DNA of 64,000 bases from Achatina immaculata (taxonomy: Eukaryota > Mollusca > Gastropoda > Stylommatophora > Achatinidae), in contig CM019697.1 of the NCBI GenBank assembly GCA_009760885.1, positions 29,442,710 through 29,506,709 of the forward strand. Direction: 5' to 3'. Made by a program: the position numbers and the translations under genes. How positions within the stretch are numbered: the first letter of the stretch is position 1; each line of letters starts with the position of its first letter. Below are positions 1 to 10,814 of the stretch, in pieces. A model generated the notes under the pieces. It worked only from the letters and a program-made list of their open reading frames with translations. It had not been told where the DNA came from and did no database searches.

Positions 1-391
1 ATCTTTATCTTCCTTAAGACTTCTTCTCTGATCCATTAGTTGCAAAATTTCTTCTGTCATCCACCCCTGTTTAGCATGTCTTTTATTTGAGGTAGGATTT
101 CGATAGATGTTTGCTGAATAGTCTTTGAGCATATTCCATTGTTCGCCAATCGTTTCAGTCTTCTCTATAGCATTATATCTATTATGTACTATGGTCTTAT
201 ATTGTTCTTGCATTGCTTTATATTTCTGCAACAGCTCTCTATCTAGTTTTTTGTTTTTAGCTGCTACCATGAACCTCTTTAGCCTGATTCTCACTTTTCC
301 TACGACTGGGATGTGGTCACTGTTGCAGTCTGTGCTTGGTCTTGATTTCATGGATATTAGTCTTGTCTTGTCCTTACTCATTTACTGCTAG
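1..391 (-). mobile_element. LINE relic: endonuclease C-end and linker
   Basis: Read on the minus strand, the segment gives the end of an APE-type endonuclease (STDCNSDHIPVVGKVRIR, with the SDH catalytic motif). A lysine-rich linker follows, then a GWMTEEILQLMDQRR stretch like those that precede the RT in RTE-like LINEs. The open frame on the plus strand here is only a shadow. The copy runs off the left edge of the window and stops near 391-400, where the 3' end of another LINE begins. Its family resembles the relic at 400-2290, which lacks exactly this endonuclease-to-RT linker, so the two pieces may belong to one family or to one rearranged copy. Confidence 0.6.
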
Positions 392-399
392 ATGTAGAG

Positions 400-2290
400 G
401 TGAAGTGCAATTGTCACCCAATGGCTCGCCGGTTGGCTTCGTACATTGAGATATTCAAGGACTCCGCTATACCGTCGGTCCATCGTTTGCATGGGCGGCC
501 CCATTCTCTGCCCTTGTGTGGTCTGTAAAGCATTGCTTTCTGTGGTTCACGTTCTGTTGGTGGTCGTGACACATGACCGAACCATTTTATTTGCTGTTTT
601 TGAATATAGCTCAGAACAGGTTCAGCTCCTACTTTATTTCTAATGACATCATTTCTGATTCTGTCCATTCTTGATATTCCAAGAATTCTTCTCAAGAATC
701 TCATTTCAGTTGTTGTAATTTTCCTCTTGTCTTTTGCTGTCATTGTCCATGTCTGGCATTGATAGCACAAAGTTGGTATGAAGATTGTCTTATAGATAGT
801 TCATTTGGTTTCCAGTGAGACATGCTTGTTGTTTAGCATGGGAGCCATTTGCCTGATAAGTTGGTTTGCTTTGTTACATTTGTTTTCGATCTCTATGTCT
901 ATTTTTCCTTTTTTTGAGAAAATGCTTCCAAGGTATTTTAAATGCGTTACTTGCTTCATAGTATGGTTTTCCAGTGTAATTTTTACTGGTGTGTCAACTC
1001 TTGTGATGGTCATGATTTCTGTTTTGCCTAGGCTAATTTTCATATTGTTTTCTTTGCATGCATTATTCAGTCTATTAATGTTATTTTGCAGGCCCTCTTC
1101 AGAGTTGGTAACCAGAGCTTGGTCATCTGCAAATAATAGTTCGTTTATGGTTATGTTGTCTTCTGTTTATTCTATTTTATTTTGTTGATTTTTTGCTGTC
1201 CTTATCAGTCTAACTTCTCTACAGATGTTATCGATATATGTTATAAATAGCAGTGGTAATAAGATGCAACCTTGCTGAACACCAGATTTAATAATAAAGG
1301 GTTCAGAATGCCACCCTATTGCTCTGATGATGTCACTTCCGTTGTTGTATAGACTCTTACACAGATTTATTTAGTGATATGTAACCCCATATTGTTTTAG
1401 GACTTCCCATAGTTTGTTCCTGTGTCCTGTGTCGAATGCTTTTTCCTGGTCAACAAAATCCAAGTAAAGGGTATTATTAAATTAGATCGCTTTCTCTGAC
1501 AACTGTCTGAGGGAAAATATTGCGTCTGTGCATCCTCTGTTTTTCCTAAAGCTTTGTTGAAGTTCACTCAGCTGGGGCTCTATCATTGGTCTTAATCTCT
1601 TCTCTAAAATTTTACAAAAGATGTTTCCAGTATGGCTTAATAAGGAAATGCCTCTGTATTGTGTGCAGTCTCTTTTGCTGCCTTTTTTTTCCACAGGGGG
1701 GTGATTATGGCATTCTTCCAGTCTTATGGGGTTTCTTGTTTGGTCCAAACTAGGCTGAATAGTCATGCTATGCCTACTTCATTCTCTGCTTTAAGTAGTT
1801 AGTTGGTTAGTTCATCTTGCCCTGCAGTTTTACTCCTTGGTGCCAGCCTTATAGCTTCTCTGATTTCTGATCTGTGTATATCAGATTCTAACTGTGTGGA
1901 AATTTCTGTGTTGGGGTTACTTTGGTCTGTGGTCTCAGTTGGGATGTTGAGTAATTGATTTAAGTATTGTTGCCATCTTTTTAGTATCTGTTTTGGGTCA
2001 CATATTGGTTCTCCTTTCTTGCTGTTTAATATTTCTGTTGGATCAAATTGCTCTGTTCTGGTTATCATGGTGTTTAACATTTTGTAGAACAGTACCACAG
2101 GATATTAGTGAGTTCCTGAATCTTCTGTTGGTCATAATGTAATCTGTCTGGTTACGTATGTTATTATTTGGGCTTTTCCATGTCATTAGACTCCTAGGAT
2201 GTTGTTGAAACCAAGTATTTCCTATTATCGTTTTATTCTTTTCTGCCCACTCAATGAACATCTCTCCTCTTTTGTTTCTGATTCCTAGTC
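400..2290 (-). mobile_element. Degenerate RTE-like LINE, endonuclease end to C-terminus
   Basis: Minus-strand fragments in 5' to 3' order are: an endonuclease end (GNTWFQQHPRSLMTWKSP then IDYIM-like residues, near 2260-2110), a pre-RT region (ILKRWQQYLNQLL, near 1970), an RT N-half (RGISLLSHTGNIFCKILEKR and FRKNRGCTDAIFSLRQ, 1700-1500), a thumb region (LKYLGSIFSKKGKIDIEIE, near 940) and a C-terminus (FLRRILGISRMDRIRNDVI, 700-640, and KRWTDGIAESLNIS, near 460). Frames change and stops occur between blocks, so the copy is dead. The endonuclease-to-RT linker is missing near 2100, indicating an internal deletion. Family assignment rests on protein motifs only. Confidence 0.7.
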
Positions 2291-3060
2291 CATACTTGCC
2301 AGTAGCTTCATTGTTCTATGAAAAAACTATAACACACTCAAATATGAAGTCATTCTGACCAATAATAATGAAATGACAAGGTTTCCTTAGTCATCAACAG
2401 TCACAATAAAATCATTTTAAAAAAACTGAGAAAATGATCAAATTAAAAAACTTGACTTCAAAACATGAAAACATTTCAATTTGGCATAAATGACATACAT
2501 ATGAATGAAACAAAATAAATCATTTATGTACTGAGTTCTATACTGAAAATTCTGAGAAATTATTTCATAATTATTTCAGGAGATATAATTATGTCAGGTG
2601 ACACTTCACAGATTAATAGCATTATGGTTTATGATGGAGAGACAGATAATTTCTCCATTTCTGAAACCATAATTAAGCGTTGCATTTTTAATATCTAATG
2701 TTTGTTTTTACTTATCTGATAACAAATTTTGCAGTCATACTGATTATCTGATTACAAAGTTTGCAGTCATACTGATTATCTGATTACAAAGTTTGCAGTC
2801 ATACTGATTATCTGTAATGTCAGTATCCATTTGCATGATGAGAAAAAAGAAAAAAAAACACAGGCTTTGTAATAGGCACATATACTTCTTCTGTAAAATC
2901 TAATTGTGCGTATTTAAGTGGTCTTTGCAATTCTATTATATCTAGGTTCTTGTTCCACCTACCCTGAAATAAAATATATGCATTTACCCTTGCAGTGTCT
3001 GGAAAATTAAAATAAGAAAAATTTCCTGACATATATTTGTCTTCCTCTAAGCATTGTACC
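2291..3060. other. AT-rich stretch without a gene
   Basis: The stretch is very AT-rich. Apart from the 32-bp tandem repeat at 2716-2811, I see no coding exon with splice sites, no RNA gene and no recognisable transposon. The short minus-strand open frame at 2820-3032 has no domain signal and is probably chance. Confidence 0.5.
2716..2811. repeat. 32-bp tandem repeat, three copies
   Basis: Three consecutive 32-bp units start at 2716, 2748 and 2780, each holding the core TTGCAGTCATACTGATTAT. The first unit differs at a few positions and a fourth breaks off after CTG. It lies in non-coding DNA. Confidence 0.9.
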
Positions 3061-3061
3061 A

Positions 3062-3695
3062 GCTGAAATATACATCAGTGAGAAAAAATTGGAAGAAGTA
3101 GAGAGTTTTGAATATCTTGGATCATTACTAACTAATAATGGAGATACAATGAGGGATATTAAAAGGAGGACATCTGTCACTGTTCAAAAAATAAAACAAC
3201 TAAAAGAAGCTATAGAGAGGAACAGACTGAACTACAAAAAGAAGATTTTTAAGGGTATGCATCTTTCCCATCACAACATATTCCTGTGAGACCTGAACAC
3301 GTAACAAAGCAGCTGAGAAACACATAACTGCCTTTGAATGTAAATGCTACAGAAAAGTCCTTCAAATATCATAGACACAAAAAAGAATAAATATATCCAT
3401 GTTACAAGAACTTAAAATTGAAGGTGGTTAGCTTGTAAGGAAGATTAAACAGAGAAAACTTAAATATTTTGGACATATTAAATGTCATGATTATTTAGTG
3501 AAGACAGTCTTGGAAGGGTTCTTAATGGGAAAAAGAAAGAGAGGAAGACCACAGTGAAAATGGCTGCAAGATATCGTTGATAATCTGCAAATGGACACAT
3601 CAGCAGCAGGCCATGGCATCTTGGTTACAACCGAGAAGCCCGCAGGAGAGCTGTTTGGGAGGTAAAGTTCCGCAAGGGACATGCAGATGACTTAC
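3062..3695 (+). mobile_element. RTE-A 3' fragment (5'-truncated)
   Basis: This is the 3' quarter of an RTE-A LINE, starting in the thumb region (VESFEYLGSLLTNNGDTM, 3097-3150). It ends in the conserved C-terminal block (KRKRGRPQ, then LQDIVDNLQMD). The 3' end shows the family's usual GGGACATGCA before the tail, but the (TGAA)n tail is decayed. Stops and frameshifts are scattered through it. Compared with the better copy at 26015-28270, only the last ~630 bp remain, as expected for 5' truncation during target-primed reverse transcription. Confidence 0.8.
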
Positions 3696-3721
3696 TGACT
3701 GAAGCATTATTGTAGCAGAAT

Positions 3722-4168
3722 ATATCCTAAGTACTAGCATAAGGAGAACAACAAGTGTAATTCCCTAAGATGGAGAGATTACTAATATTTCAAGAACTTT
3801 CAGTAGTGTTCATTGTTCATGAGTCTTGTTTGTTGTCAAAACTGACTTATTAGGGTGACGCATCCCCTCCTGTCTGACTCCAGTGTGGTTTTATATCTCC
3901 TGGTTCCACTGTGAAATCACAGGATTTTCCTTCATTCACTGTTTCCAACTCATGCCAATTACCATGCTGACTATTTGGATCTAGAACTTCTTCGTACCTT
4001 TCTCATGATACTCAGACTTTCCATACTGTACTAATTTACACATAAATCAGCTTTAACAACGAATAGGACTCATGAACATTACTGAAAGTTCTCGAAATAT
4101 TAGTAACCTCTCCATCTTATGAATTAACTTGTTGTTCCCCTTATGCTAGTACTTAGTACGTATTTATC
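3722..4168. repeat. Foldback element with ~120-bp inverted repeats
   Basis: Two arms of about 120 bp are inverted copies of each other with scattered mismatches: 3728-3830 (beginning CTAAGTACTAGCATAAGG and containing AGATGGAGAGATTACTAATA) and 4060-4165 (containing CTCTCCATCTTA and ending CTTATGCTAGTACTTAG). About 230 bp of unrelated DNA lies between them. No open frame is present. The layout fits a non-autonomous foldback or MITE-type DNA transposon. It abuts the decayed tail of the RTE-A fragment on its left. I could not identify a convincing target duplication. Confidence 0.7.
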
Positions 4169-4404
4169 TACATTATACCTGTCTATCTCTTGATTACTTT
4201 TGTCTAACCCACCCATATACTGATTATAATCCCTGACAAGTTTGATTGTCTAACAAATAGCTCCCTAAACTCCCAATTTATAATTTATGTTAGTTCTTCT
4301 ACTAACTAAACTATATCCATCAGTTTTGTGAATTGTTGATATCAACTTTACAGTCTTGTTACCTCTCCTCTGCATTGTGAGAACTTCATTATTTCTTACC
4401 TACC

Positions 4405-4540
4405 TCATGTCTCCTCAGGCAGAATTCTTCCTTTCAGAAAACATAAGTAAATGTCACATGTTTGACATTTAACACTTGTCACTTCTTTTAATGACAGAGT
4501 TTCCATATAGGCGTGGCATTACATCATCGTCGCCTGAAAT
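4405..4540 (-). pseudogene. Possible piggyBac-type C-terminal zinc-finger relic
   Basis: On the minus strand a short segment reads MPRLYGNSVIKRSDKC and, after one frameshift, KCQTCDIYLCFLKG followed within a few residues by a stop. The order RL-x-G, a basic patch, then C-x2-C with LCF resembles the cysteine-rich C-terminus of piggyBac-type transposases. The match is short and needs a frameshift, and no DDD catalytic core is visible nearby, so this is a weak call. Confidence 0.25.
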
Positions 4541-4559
4541 CAAATAAAATAATAAATCT

Positions 4560-5490
4560 AATTTGAATTGCTGAAATTACTTACAGAATAAGTAACATAG
4601 CTATTTCAGAACAAAGGACACTAATGCTACCAGAAATGTAGGTACAATTTAACAATAACTTGACACGCTGCTGAAAGACATTGCAGAAGCTTACTCAGGT
4701 TTCGAACCTTATAACTAAGATCCTACTATCATTATCAATAATAGATTGCTCAGAGTTACTAAACTATTCATTCTCAGCCTTAGTTTTGTTGTAAATAACA
4801 GCTTAGTTTATTGTTAAAGCAGCCCACAGTTATTAATTATTATGAATAAAATCCTGAACTTCTCACTGACTCAGACATAAACTTACCTTGGTGTATGTGT
4901 CATAATTGTCAGTCTTATAATTTCTTCATTGAAGCAGTGGCTGTCATCTGATGGCTCCTTATTTATCCACACCACTGCATCTCTTGAATCAAAATCAGAA
5001 TAAGGTCAAAATCATCCTCACATTCTGAAGTTGATTACGCACTTGTAAAATATGTAGACAATGGTACTCTGTACAGACCGTAAACAAATCCAAGATAGTG
5101 GCTGTGGCTTCCTTTGTTTACGCTTTTTCACGCGGTATTTTAGTTGCAAAATCATATAAAACATCTGATTTTTTTTGCATGAGAAGTGATGTTAGAATAT
5201 TAAAAATGAAATTAAAATACAGTACTAATTTTATCTCATCAGAGCCGTCAGATACCAGAGTCCAAAATTCAAGTACTCCATAAAAGAAGGGTTAATTACT
5301 TTGTAGCTTACTTTGTTTCTGCATGCACTTTCTGTGAAGCTGTCTGTAAAGTTTTACTGTTGATCAAGGCATTTCTGATGAAGTTCACTCGGATGCATAT
5401 CATGAGGATGCAGCCGTCATGCACACAGTGGAAACTAAATTAAACGAATATAAAAATATGTTGTTTTTTTTTTTGTGTGGTTGTTTATAC
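4560..5490. other. Non-coding stretch, no firm feature
   Basis: AT-rich sequence with no firmly supported gene. A minus-strand open segment ends at a donor-like CCAAG/GTAAG near 4884-4890. A plus-strand open frame at 5098-5283 has no recognisable domain. Neither could be linked to other exons. Confidence 0.4.
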
Positions 5491-5504
5491 ATGACCTGGA
5501 TACT

Positions 5505-5905
5505 TAACAAAACAGCTGAGAAACACATAAATGCCTTTGAATGTAAATGCTACAGAAGAGTTCTTCAAATATCATGGACACAAAAAAGAACAAATATATC
5601 CATACTACAAGAACTTAATATTGAAGAAGGCTGGCTAGTAAAGAGGATTAAAGAGAGAAAACTTAAATATTTTGGACACATTAAACATCATGATAATCTA
5701 GAGAAAACTGTCTTGGAAGGGTGCATAATGGGAAAAAGAAAGAGAGGAAGACCAAGGCGAATATGGCTGCAAGACATCGTTGATGATCTGCAAATGGATG
5801 CATCAGCAGCAGGCCATCTTGCTCACAACCGAGAGGCCTACAGGAATGCTGTTAGGGAGGCAAAGTTGTTCAGGGGATATGCAAATGAATGAATGAATGA
5901 ATTAT
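5505..5905 (+). mobile_element. RTE-A 3' fragment with (TGAA)n tail
   Basis: The last ~400 bp of RTE-A are read in one open frame: TLNKTAEKHINAFECKCYRR, then LNIEEGWLVKRIKERKLKYF, then GKRKRGRPRR and LQDIVDDLQMDASAAGHLA. The tail is ATGAATGAATGAATGA at 5885-5901. The single open frame starts at 5419 in flanking DNA, so it is chimeric. The good preservation suggests a fairly young insertion. Confidence 0.85.
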
Positions 5906-6508
5906 ACATGATTGTTTGACAAATAATGATTTTAGTTACTTGAATATCATCAGAATGCAAGTGTCTCTGAACAAACAGATGATGATGTGCCACACTAAAA
6001 AAATAGTTTGCATAATTTCTGTGACTGGGTGCCACAGTCAGTCTTGTTGGAAACATTCAAATTTCTTATTAAAAAATCTATTACTCATTCAGGTTTGCTT
6101 GCTGGATACACAGGAAATCTTTTCCTTCTTTGTGAAAGAAACTCAGCAGTTGAATTTGTTGTTGTTTTTGTTATTCATTTGCTGTTCCATTGGAAAACTC
6201 TGACTGTTTGTTTTTGAACAAAAAAAAAAAACCTCACTACTCTGTCCAGTCCAAGACTCGCAGTATGCATTAAAGAGAGCTAATTAGCTTTGGATGAATC
6301 CTGATGATTGAGGACCCAGCACCATACCTGCCCAGTGATTACCCACAAAACAGCTCCATTCCTTATATCATGCTGAACATATTCTTTAACTGTTATTATC
6401 ATATGTATCCCTGGACAGCAAAAATAACTAATGAAGAATGTATGAGAAGAGCTGGAGAGACAAAAAAACCTTGTTCATTTCAATTTAGTTGTCTTTTTTT
6501 TTCTGTAG

Positions 6509-6651
6509 TTGGCTAAAATATATGAAACAGTGCCTCTGGAACAGTATGAAGATGATAGCGAAGCAGACAACAAAACAGGTGTTGCAAGTCATAAAAGAGG
6601 CACAGAGAGCAAGGAAGAGTCTGTTGAGGAAGTTCATGCAAAACAGGCTAG
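6509..6651 (+). CDS. UTP3: UTP3/SAS10 internal exon
   Basis: An internal coding exon lies between a polypyrimidine/AG acceptor (TTTTTTTTCTGTAG, ending 6508) and a GTATGT donor at 6652. It is 143 bp, starts at codon phase 0 and ends with two bases of a codon (AG). It encodes LAKIYETVPLEQYEDDSEAD followed by a Lys/Glu-rich linker ending HAKQAR. Alone it is not diagnostic. It is assigned to UTP3 because its end phase fits the next exon exactly and because SAS10 proteins have such acidic linkers before the C-terminal domain. The conserved globular Sas10/Utp3 domain should be encoded by earlier exons, which I do not find in the first 6.5 kb. Confidence 0.65.
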
Positions 6652-6934
6652 GTATGTTTACCAATTTTTCTTCTCTTCTTCAGTCATTCTCAGACATCAT
6701 CTTGTATTCTTTTGAAGTAATTGGTGATCAGGTGGAGTTGGCATGCATGCCCATAAATATTCTCTTGAATTGTTATAAGCATTGGCCCCATCTGTTTTCT
6801 CTTGCAGAATATGTTCTCCTGTCATCCTACTGGTGCCATATGTCAATCAGACTAATCTTGAGCTTGTTGAAGAGGTACCTCTGTTGTAACCTGTGATCAC
6901 TGGCTCCTCTCTGCTGAATTTGTTGTAACCATCA

Positions 6935-7960
6935 TTTTTTTGGTGATCGGGATGTTCTTTTTCCCATTTATGCTTGAACGTTATTTTTATCAGTGATTTA
7001 ATTTCCTCATATGTCATGCTTGTATCTGTTTGTGGTAATCTGCCACCTTTTGCTTTGTTACCAGATATATAACAGTGGGATGGAATCCACTGTATTACCC
7101 TTGGACTTTAACTTTGGCAGTTCTGTGCTGAAGGTAGTTGCAGATTAGTTAGCACAATACTCCACATACCTGACTTCTGCATAGTTTTACTTTTAGACCA
7201 GTTTTCCACACTTTGTCAAAGACCTTCTCCAGTTCCACCCATATTGCAAGGATATTTTTCTTCTTGAAAAGTGTTTTCTATTTCCTGAGCTATGTATATT
7301 ACTGAGCTTCAAAGTTCTCCACCATTCAGAGTGGCTTTAAAGTCTCCAACACACCTTCTCTAGGCCCATCCCTGTCAAAACAAAAGGTCTCATTGCCTGT
7401 AATAGAATTTCTGCTGTTGAGGCATTTCTCTTCTGTGCAGATGATGCCAATTTGTTCCTATTACAGGTATTTTTTTGTGTGTGCCCATGGTGATGGTGGT
7501 GGTTTTTTTTTTTTTGGGGGATATCTTGTGCATTTCACTGGAGGATTTTCAGAGCTATTGATTTTTGGTCATTAGTGCTTGATTCTTCCGTGTGTTCCCT
7601 GGCTCCACAGAACAGAGGAGGAGTGTCACTAGTATCCTGCATGGACCATTTTGAGGCATAGGGTCCAACATTATCACAGCTTGGTGGGTCTCCACAGGAT
7701 GAGCATCACACTTTTTTCCGTATAATCTGCAGAATCATCTTGAATGGGTTGTGTTTGCATCAAGTGCATCCGATGCCTATGGCGTTTCTGTTGGGTTAGC
7801 CTTTGTTTGTTTTCAGCCATCCTACATGGTTGAAGCCCTTCTTAGCCTGAACACTTGCTCTTAAACTTTGTGTCTTGGGAGACCCTGCCAGTAGCTGTGC
7901 TGCCACCATTAAGATACTCATGCCCCTCCCACCTCCACAGGTGGGGACTTGGGTGGAGGG
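6935..7960 (-). mobile_element. Diverged LINE-I relic, internally deleted
   Basis: Minus-strand blocks match the LINE-I copy at 13882-18011 in order. Near 7600-7800 lies the segment just upstream of the endonuclease. Near 7200-7260 is an RT block reading ILAIWVELEKVFDKVWKTGL. Near 7060-7130 is the RNase H end reading VIQWIPSHCYISGNKAKGG, followed by EEIKSLIKITFKHKWEKEH near 6950-7010. Most of the RT and the front of RNase H are missing. Frames shift repeatedly. It is an old, dead copy of a related but distinct subfamily, lying in an intron of UTP3. Confidence 0.65.
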
Positions 7961-8226
7961 GGGTGGTGATGGTAGTGGTTTGCCAGTGAAATTAATATAG
8001 GTATGAAAATAATTTGTCAGTGTACATAAAATTCACACCAGGAGGATTTCCATGTCAGACATGAACATTGGATATAATTGTCAGATACTTTTTCAGTTTT
8101 AGCATTTTGGTTGGTTGATATGAAATGTTTTTTTTTTTAAATGTATTTACTTCTAGTATTTATTTTCAGTAAATTGCCATCAATGCTCAATCAGTTCACC
8201 TTGTTTCTTTCTGTTTTAAATGTCAG

Positions 8227-8338
8227 GGTAACTCTTGATGACAGTGAAGATGAATTTGAGGAAAGTGATGTTGATGAAGGAGAAGATAATGCAGAATATG
8301 AAAATGGACAGCTAGAAAACAGACCAGTAACATATGAG
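8227..8338 (+). CDS. UTP3: UTP3/SAS10 acidic-linker exon
   Basis: An internal exon of 112 bp follows a CAG acceptor (ending 8226) and ends at a GTTAGT donor (8339). Its first base completes the AG left by the previous exon to give Arg; 37 full codons follow. The product is the acidic run LDDSEDEFEESDVDEGEDNA, then ENGQLENRPVTYE. The closing R-x-V/I-T-Y motif is the conserved lead-in to the SAS10 C-terminal domain (RAITYQIAKNKG in vertebrate proteins, from memory). It splices in phase 0 to the exon at 12686, giving VTYE-IVKNK. An RTE-A copy begins only ~20 bp after the donor, and the reading frame stays open through it to 8602. Confidence 0.85.
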
Positions 8339-8360
8339 GTTAGTAGTGACCACTTTTTAA

Positions 8361-9092
8361 TGAAGACATTGACAAGAAATGTCACACCTAAGCTAAATGT
8401 AATTTATGATGAGATGGGAAAGGCCTTGACAGAGGCAGAGGAAATTCTAGAAAGATGGAAGGAATATTGCAGAGGAATGTATGAAACAACCAACTGTGAA
8501 GGTGAAAATCAGGAGTGTGAATTATTATTGGAGGAGAAAGAACCCAAACTGACAATAGAGGAAGTTTTATGGGCAATAAAGAATCTGAAAAATGGTAAAT
8601 AACCAGGATGTGATGAGATAACAGCTGAACATTAAAGCAGGAGAATACAAACCTCTATTTTAATGTGAAGAAAATTAAATTGATGACAACAAAACAGCTG
8701 AAAATATATCATTGAGGAAAATTGGAAGAGATAGAGAGTTTTGAATATCTTGGATCATTACTAACTAATAATGTAGATACAATGAGGGAAATTAAAAGAA
8801 GGACATCTATCACTCTTCAAAAAGTAAAACAACTAAAGAAGCTGTGGAAAGGAACAGACATAACTATACAAATAAGATTTTGTGGGAACGCATCTTTCCC
8901 ACCTCAGCATATGCTTGTGAGACCTGGACACTTAACAAAACAGCTGAGAAGTATATAAATGCATTTGAATGTAAATGCTTCAGATATCATGGATACAGAA
9001 AAGAACAAATATATCCATACTACAAAAACTTAATATTGAAGAAGGTTGGCTAAAGAGGATTAAACAGAGAAAACTTAATATTTAGACACATT
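8361..9092 (+). mobile_element. RTE-A copy, internally deleted
   Basis: It begins with the pre-RT region (MKTLTRNVTPKLNVIYDEMG), continues through CELLLEEKEPKLTIEEVLWA and jumps near 8635 from the palm-leading region straight to the thumb (VESFEYLGSLL equivalent at 8729). It breaks off near KRKLN at 9080-9092. The RT catalytic core with YADD is therefore deleted. The right end is not a tail but a junction with an inverted RTE-A 3' end. It sits in the UTP3 intron directly after the exon at 8227-8338. Confidence 0.85.
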
Positions 9093-9250
9093 AATTCATT
9101 CATTTACATGTCCCTTGTGGAACTTTGCCTCCCTAACAGCACTCCTATAGGTCTCTCGGTTGTGAGCAAGATGGCCTGCTGCTGATGCATCCATTCGCAG
9201 ATCATCAGTGATGTCTTGCAGCCATCTTCGCCTTGGTCTTCCATCATTTC
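9093..9250 (-). mobile_element. RTE-A 3' end, inverted
   Basis: The last ~155 bp of RTE-A lie on the minus strand, from ATTCATTCATTTACATGTCC (the tail and 3' terminus) to the LQDI block near 9215. They face the plus-strand RTE-A copy to the left, so two RTE-A pieces meet with the tail of the second at the junction. Confidence 0.8.
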
Positions 9251-9255
9251 TTATT

Positions 9256-10110
9256 TCTTTCTTTTAAAATTTCATGATAAGGACTCATTGATGCCATAAT
9301 GTTCCTCATTGCTGTAGCACACTCTCCCACCCCTGGTTAACTCATCCCATGCCATTGTCGCTATAATGCTAACTTCCGGTTACTGAGTTGCGTGCCATAG
9401 TTGTTATAGTGACAATTCATTTGTTTCAATAAAACAACCGGTGTAATATTTAGATCATACATATTTCATCTGCGTTTCCTGTGACACTTTTCAAAATGGT
9501 GAAAGAGTCCTTAGTTACGAGCAATGCCGAGCGAGAAAAAGGAAGAGAAACATCGAAAAGTTTCAATTTTTGATGATGTAGATAGGGGTATGCACATGGC
9601 CTGTGACCACCCCACTGCTCTTGAATGTATCCCAAATAGATCTAGACATATTTAGACGACTGGAGAAGTAGTTAGGAGGTTATTTCAGACATTAATTTAG
9701 CGAGAATGCAACATAGAATCACAATACAAGATCGACAAGTAGATCTAGACATCTCAGATGGTAAGTAGTGTAGATCTAGACCTAGCCGATGGTGAGCTGG
9801 GCACAGTCATTGTCTAAAAACATCACATTACTTCTTTTTTCCTAAAAAACTCTGCATTTATGAAATTTTCATACATTTAGTTATACTTTGAAACATAATA
9901 AGTACACGGAAGTGCATGGAAATACTGTTCTCCATTCCATTTTACAGCTATACCCCCAACATATCAAGACCCACGCATTTATTCCGGCACCAACTGAACG
10001 ACCGCGTTTCTTCCTATGGCACAGGAAGAGTTAATCTCACAGAGCTCCCCAAGTTTATGTCTGCAGGAATGCTTGAGGTCGTTTGTCTTCATTTCTTGTA
10101 GAGGAAGTTC
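9256..10110. repeat. Unclassified repeat, shared with 13610-13790
   Basis: Positions 9256-9350 (containing AAATTTCATGATAAGGACTC) and 10033-10110 (containing CACAGAGCTCCCCAAGTTTA) match 13625-13710 and 13711-13790 respectively, where the two halves are contiguous. The copy here is therefore split by about 690 bp of other sequence. The motif TAGATCTAGAC recurs three times at 9637-9780 in the split segment. No coding capacity was seen. Confidence 0.55.
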
Positions 10111-10283
10111 TTTCCTTCCTATTCTGTCTTTGGTCTGTTATGGCACATTTTATGTAGCTTCTACAAATGGAAGAGCTCTCTTGAGGAAATGATTCAACTT
10201 GACAAGTGACTAGTGCTCATGTGACTGTCGTAGAATGGTTTATAATTTTTATTCAGATTCAGTGATGTATAAATTAAAAAATA

Positions 10284-10814
10284 CAAAGTGTGTCCAGTAA
10301 GTAATGAGACTTATTTTATTCAGCCACTCAGCATGGCCGGAGGGTGGATACTCTGGGGCTGAAGGTTAGTGGGGAATGTTAGGTAAGGGTTGATGTCTTG
10401 TCATTTGGGTCTGAGCTTTTACAGAGTGTGGACCGCTTGTGAAGTCAACGGCTGTTTAAGCATTGCATAACAATCAAAATGCAGAGGAGTATCGAGCAGC
10501 AATAAAGTTTTGTGTTAAATTTGAAAAATCCGCAACTGAGACACTTACTATGATACAAAAAAACCTCCTGGAAGAATGCTTTATTGAAACAGAAGTATTT
10601 CGGTGGCACTGTTAATGACGTACAAGTTGCTGTGATGAGTGCTTTGAAGAAGATCTCAGTACAAGACTTTAAGGCGAGCTATGACGCGTGGCAGAACGCT
10701 GGCAATGGTGTATTGATGGTCGAGGATGTTATATTGAGGAATTTTAAATGTAAGTATATCTTGAACAAATCGAATTTTATGGAATCAACCTCATTACTTA
10801 CCAGACACACCTTG
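10284..10814 (+). mobile_element. 531-bp internally deleted mariner element
   Basis: Terminal inverted repeats of about 25 bp are present: CAAAGTGTGTCCAGTAAGTA at 10284 and its near-perfect inverse ending at 10814 (CAAGGTGTGTCTGGTAAGTA on the other strand). The flanks are the expected TA dinucleotides (10282-10283 and 10815-10816). Inside, a plus-strand piece of transposase N-terminus (EEYRAAIKFCVKFEKSATET, near 10480-10540) is joined to a C-terminal piece (FKASYDAWQNAGNGVLMVED, 10667-10730). The central domain with the catalytic triad is missing. It is a non-autonomous deletion derivative that could only move in trans. Confidence 0.85.

Noticed and set aside
4884..5000. Minus-strand segment DAVVWINKEPSDDSHCFNEE ending at a GTAAG donor
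   Set aside because: The frame is closed by a stop shortly upstream, no acceptor was found, and the next acceptor candidate near 4535 gives an immediate stop in the joined frame.
5300..5460. Acidic segment DQGISDEVHSDAYHEDAAVM as an early UTP3 exon
   Set aside because: A faint resemblance to the SAS10 N-terminus only; no clear acceptor or donor and the frame runs into an RTE-A fragment.
8191..8576. Minus-strand frames opposite the UTP3 exon and RTE-A
   Set aside because: Low-complexity serine and proline reads of the reverse strand of acidic coding sequence.
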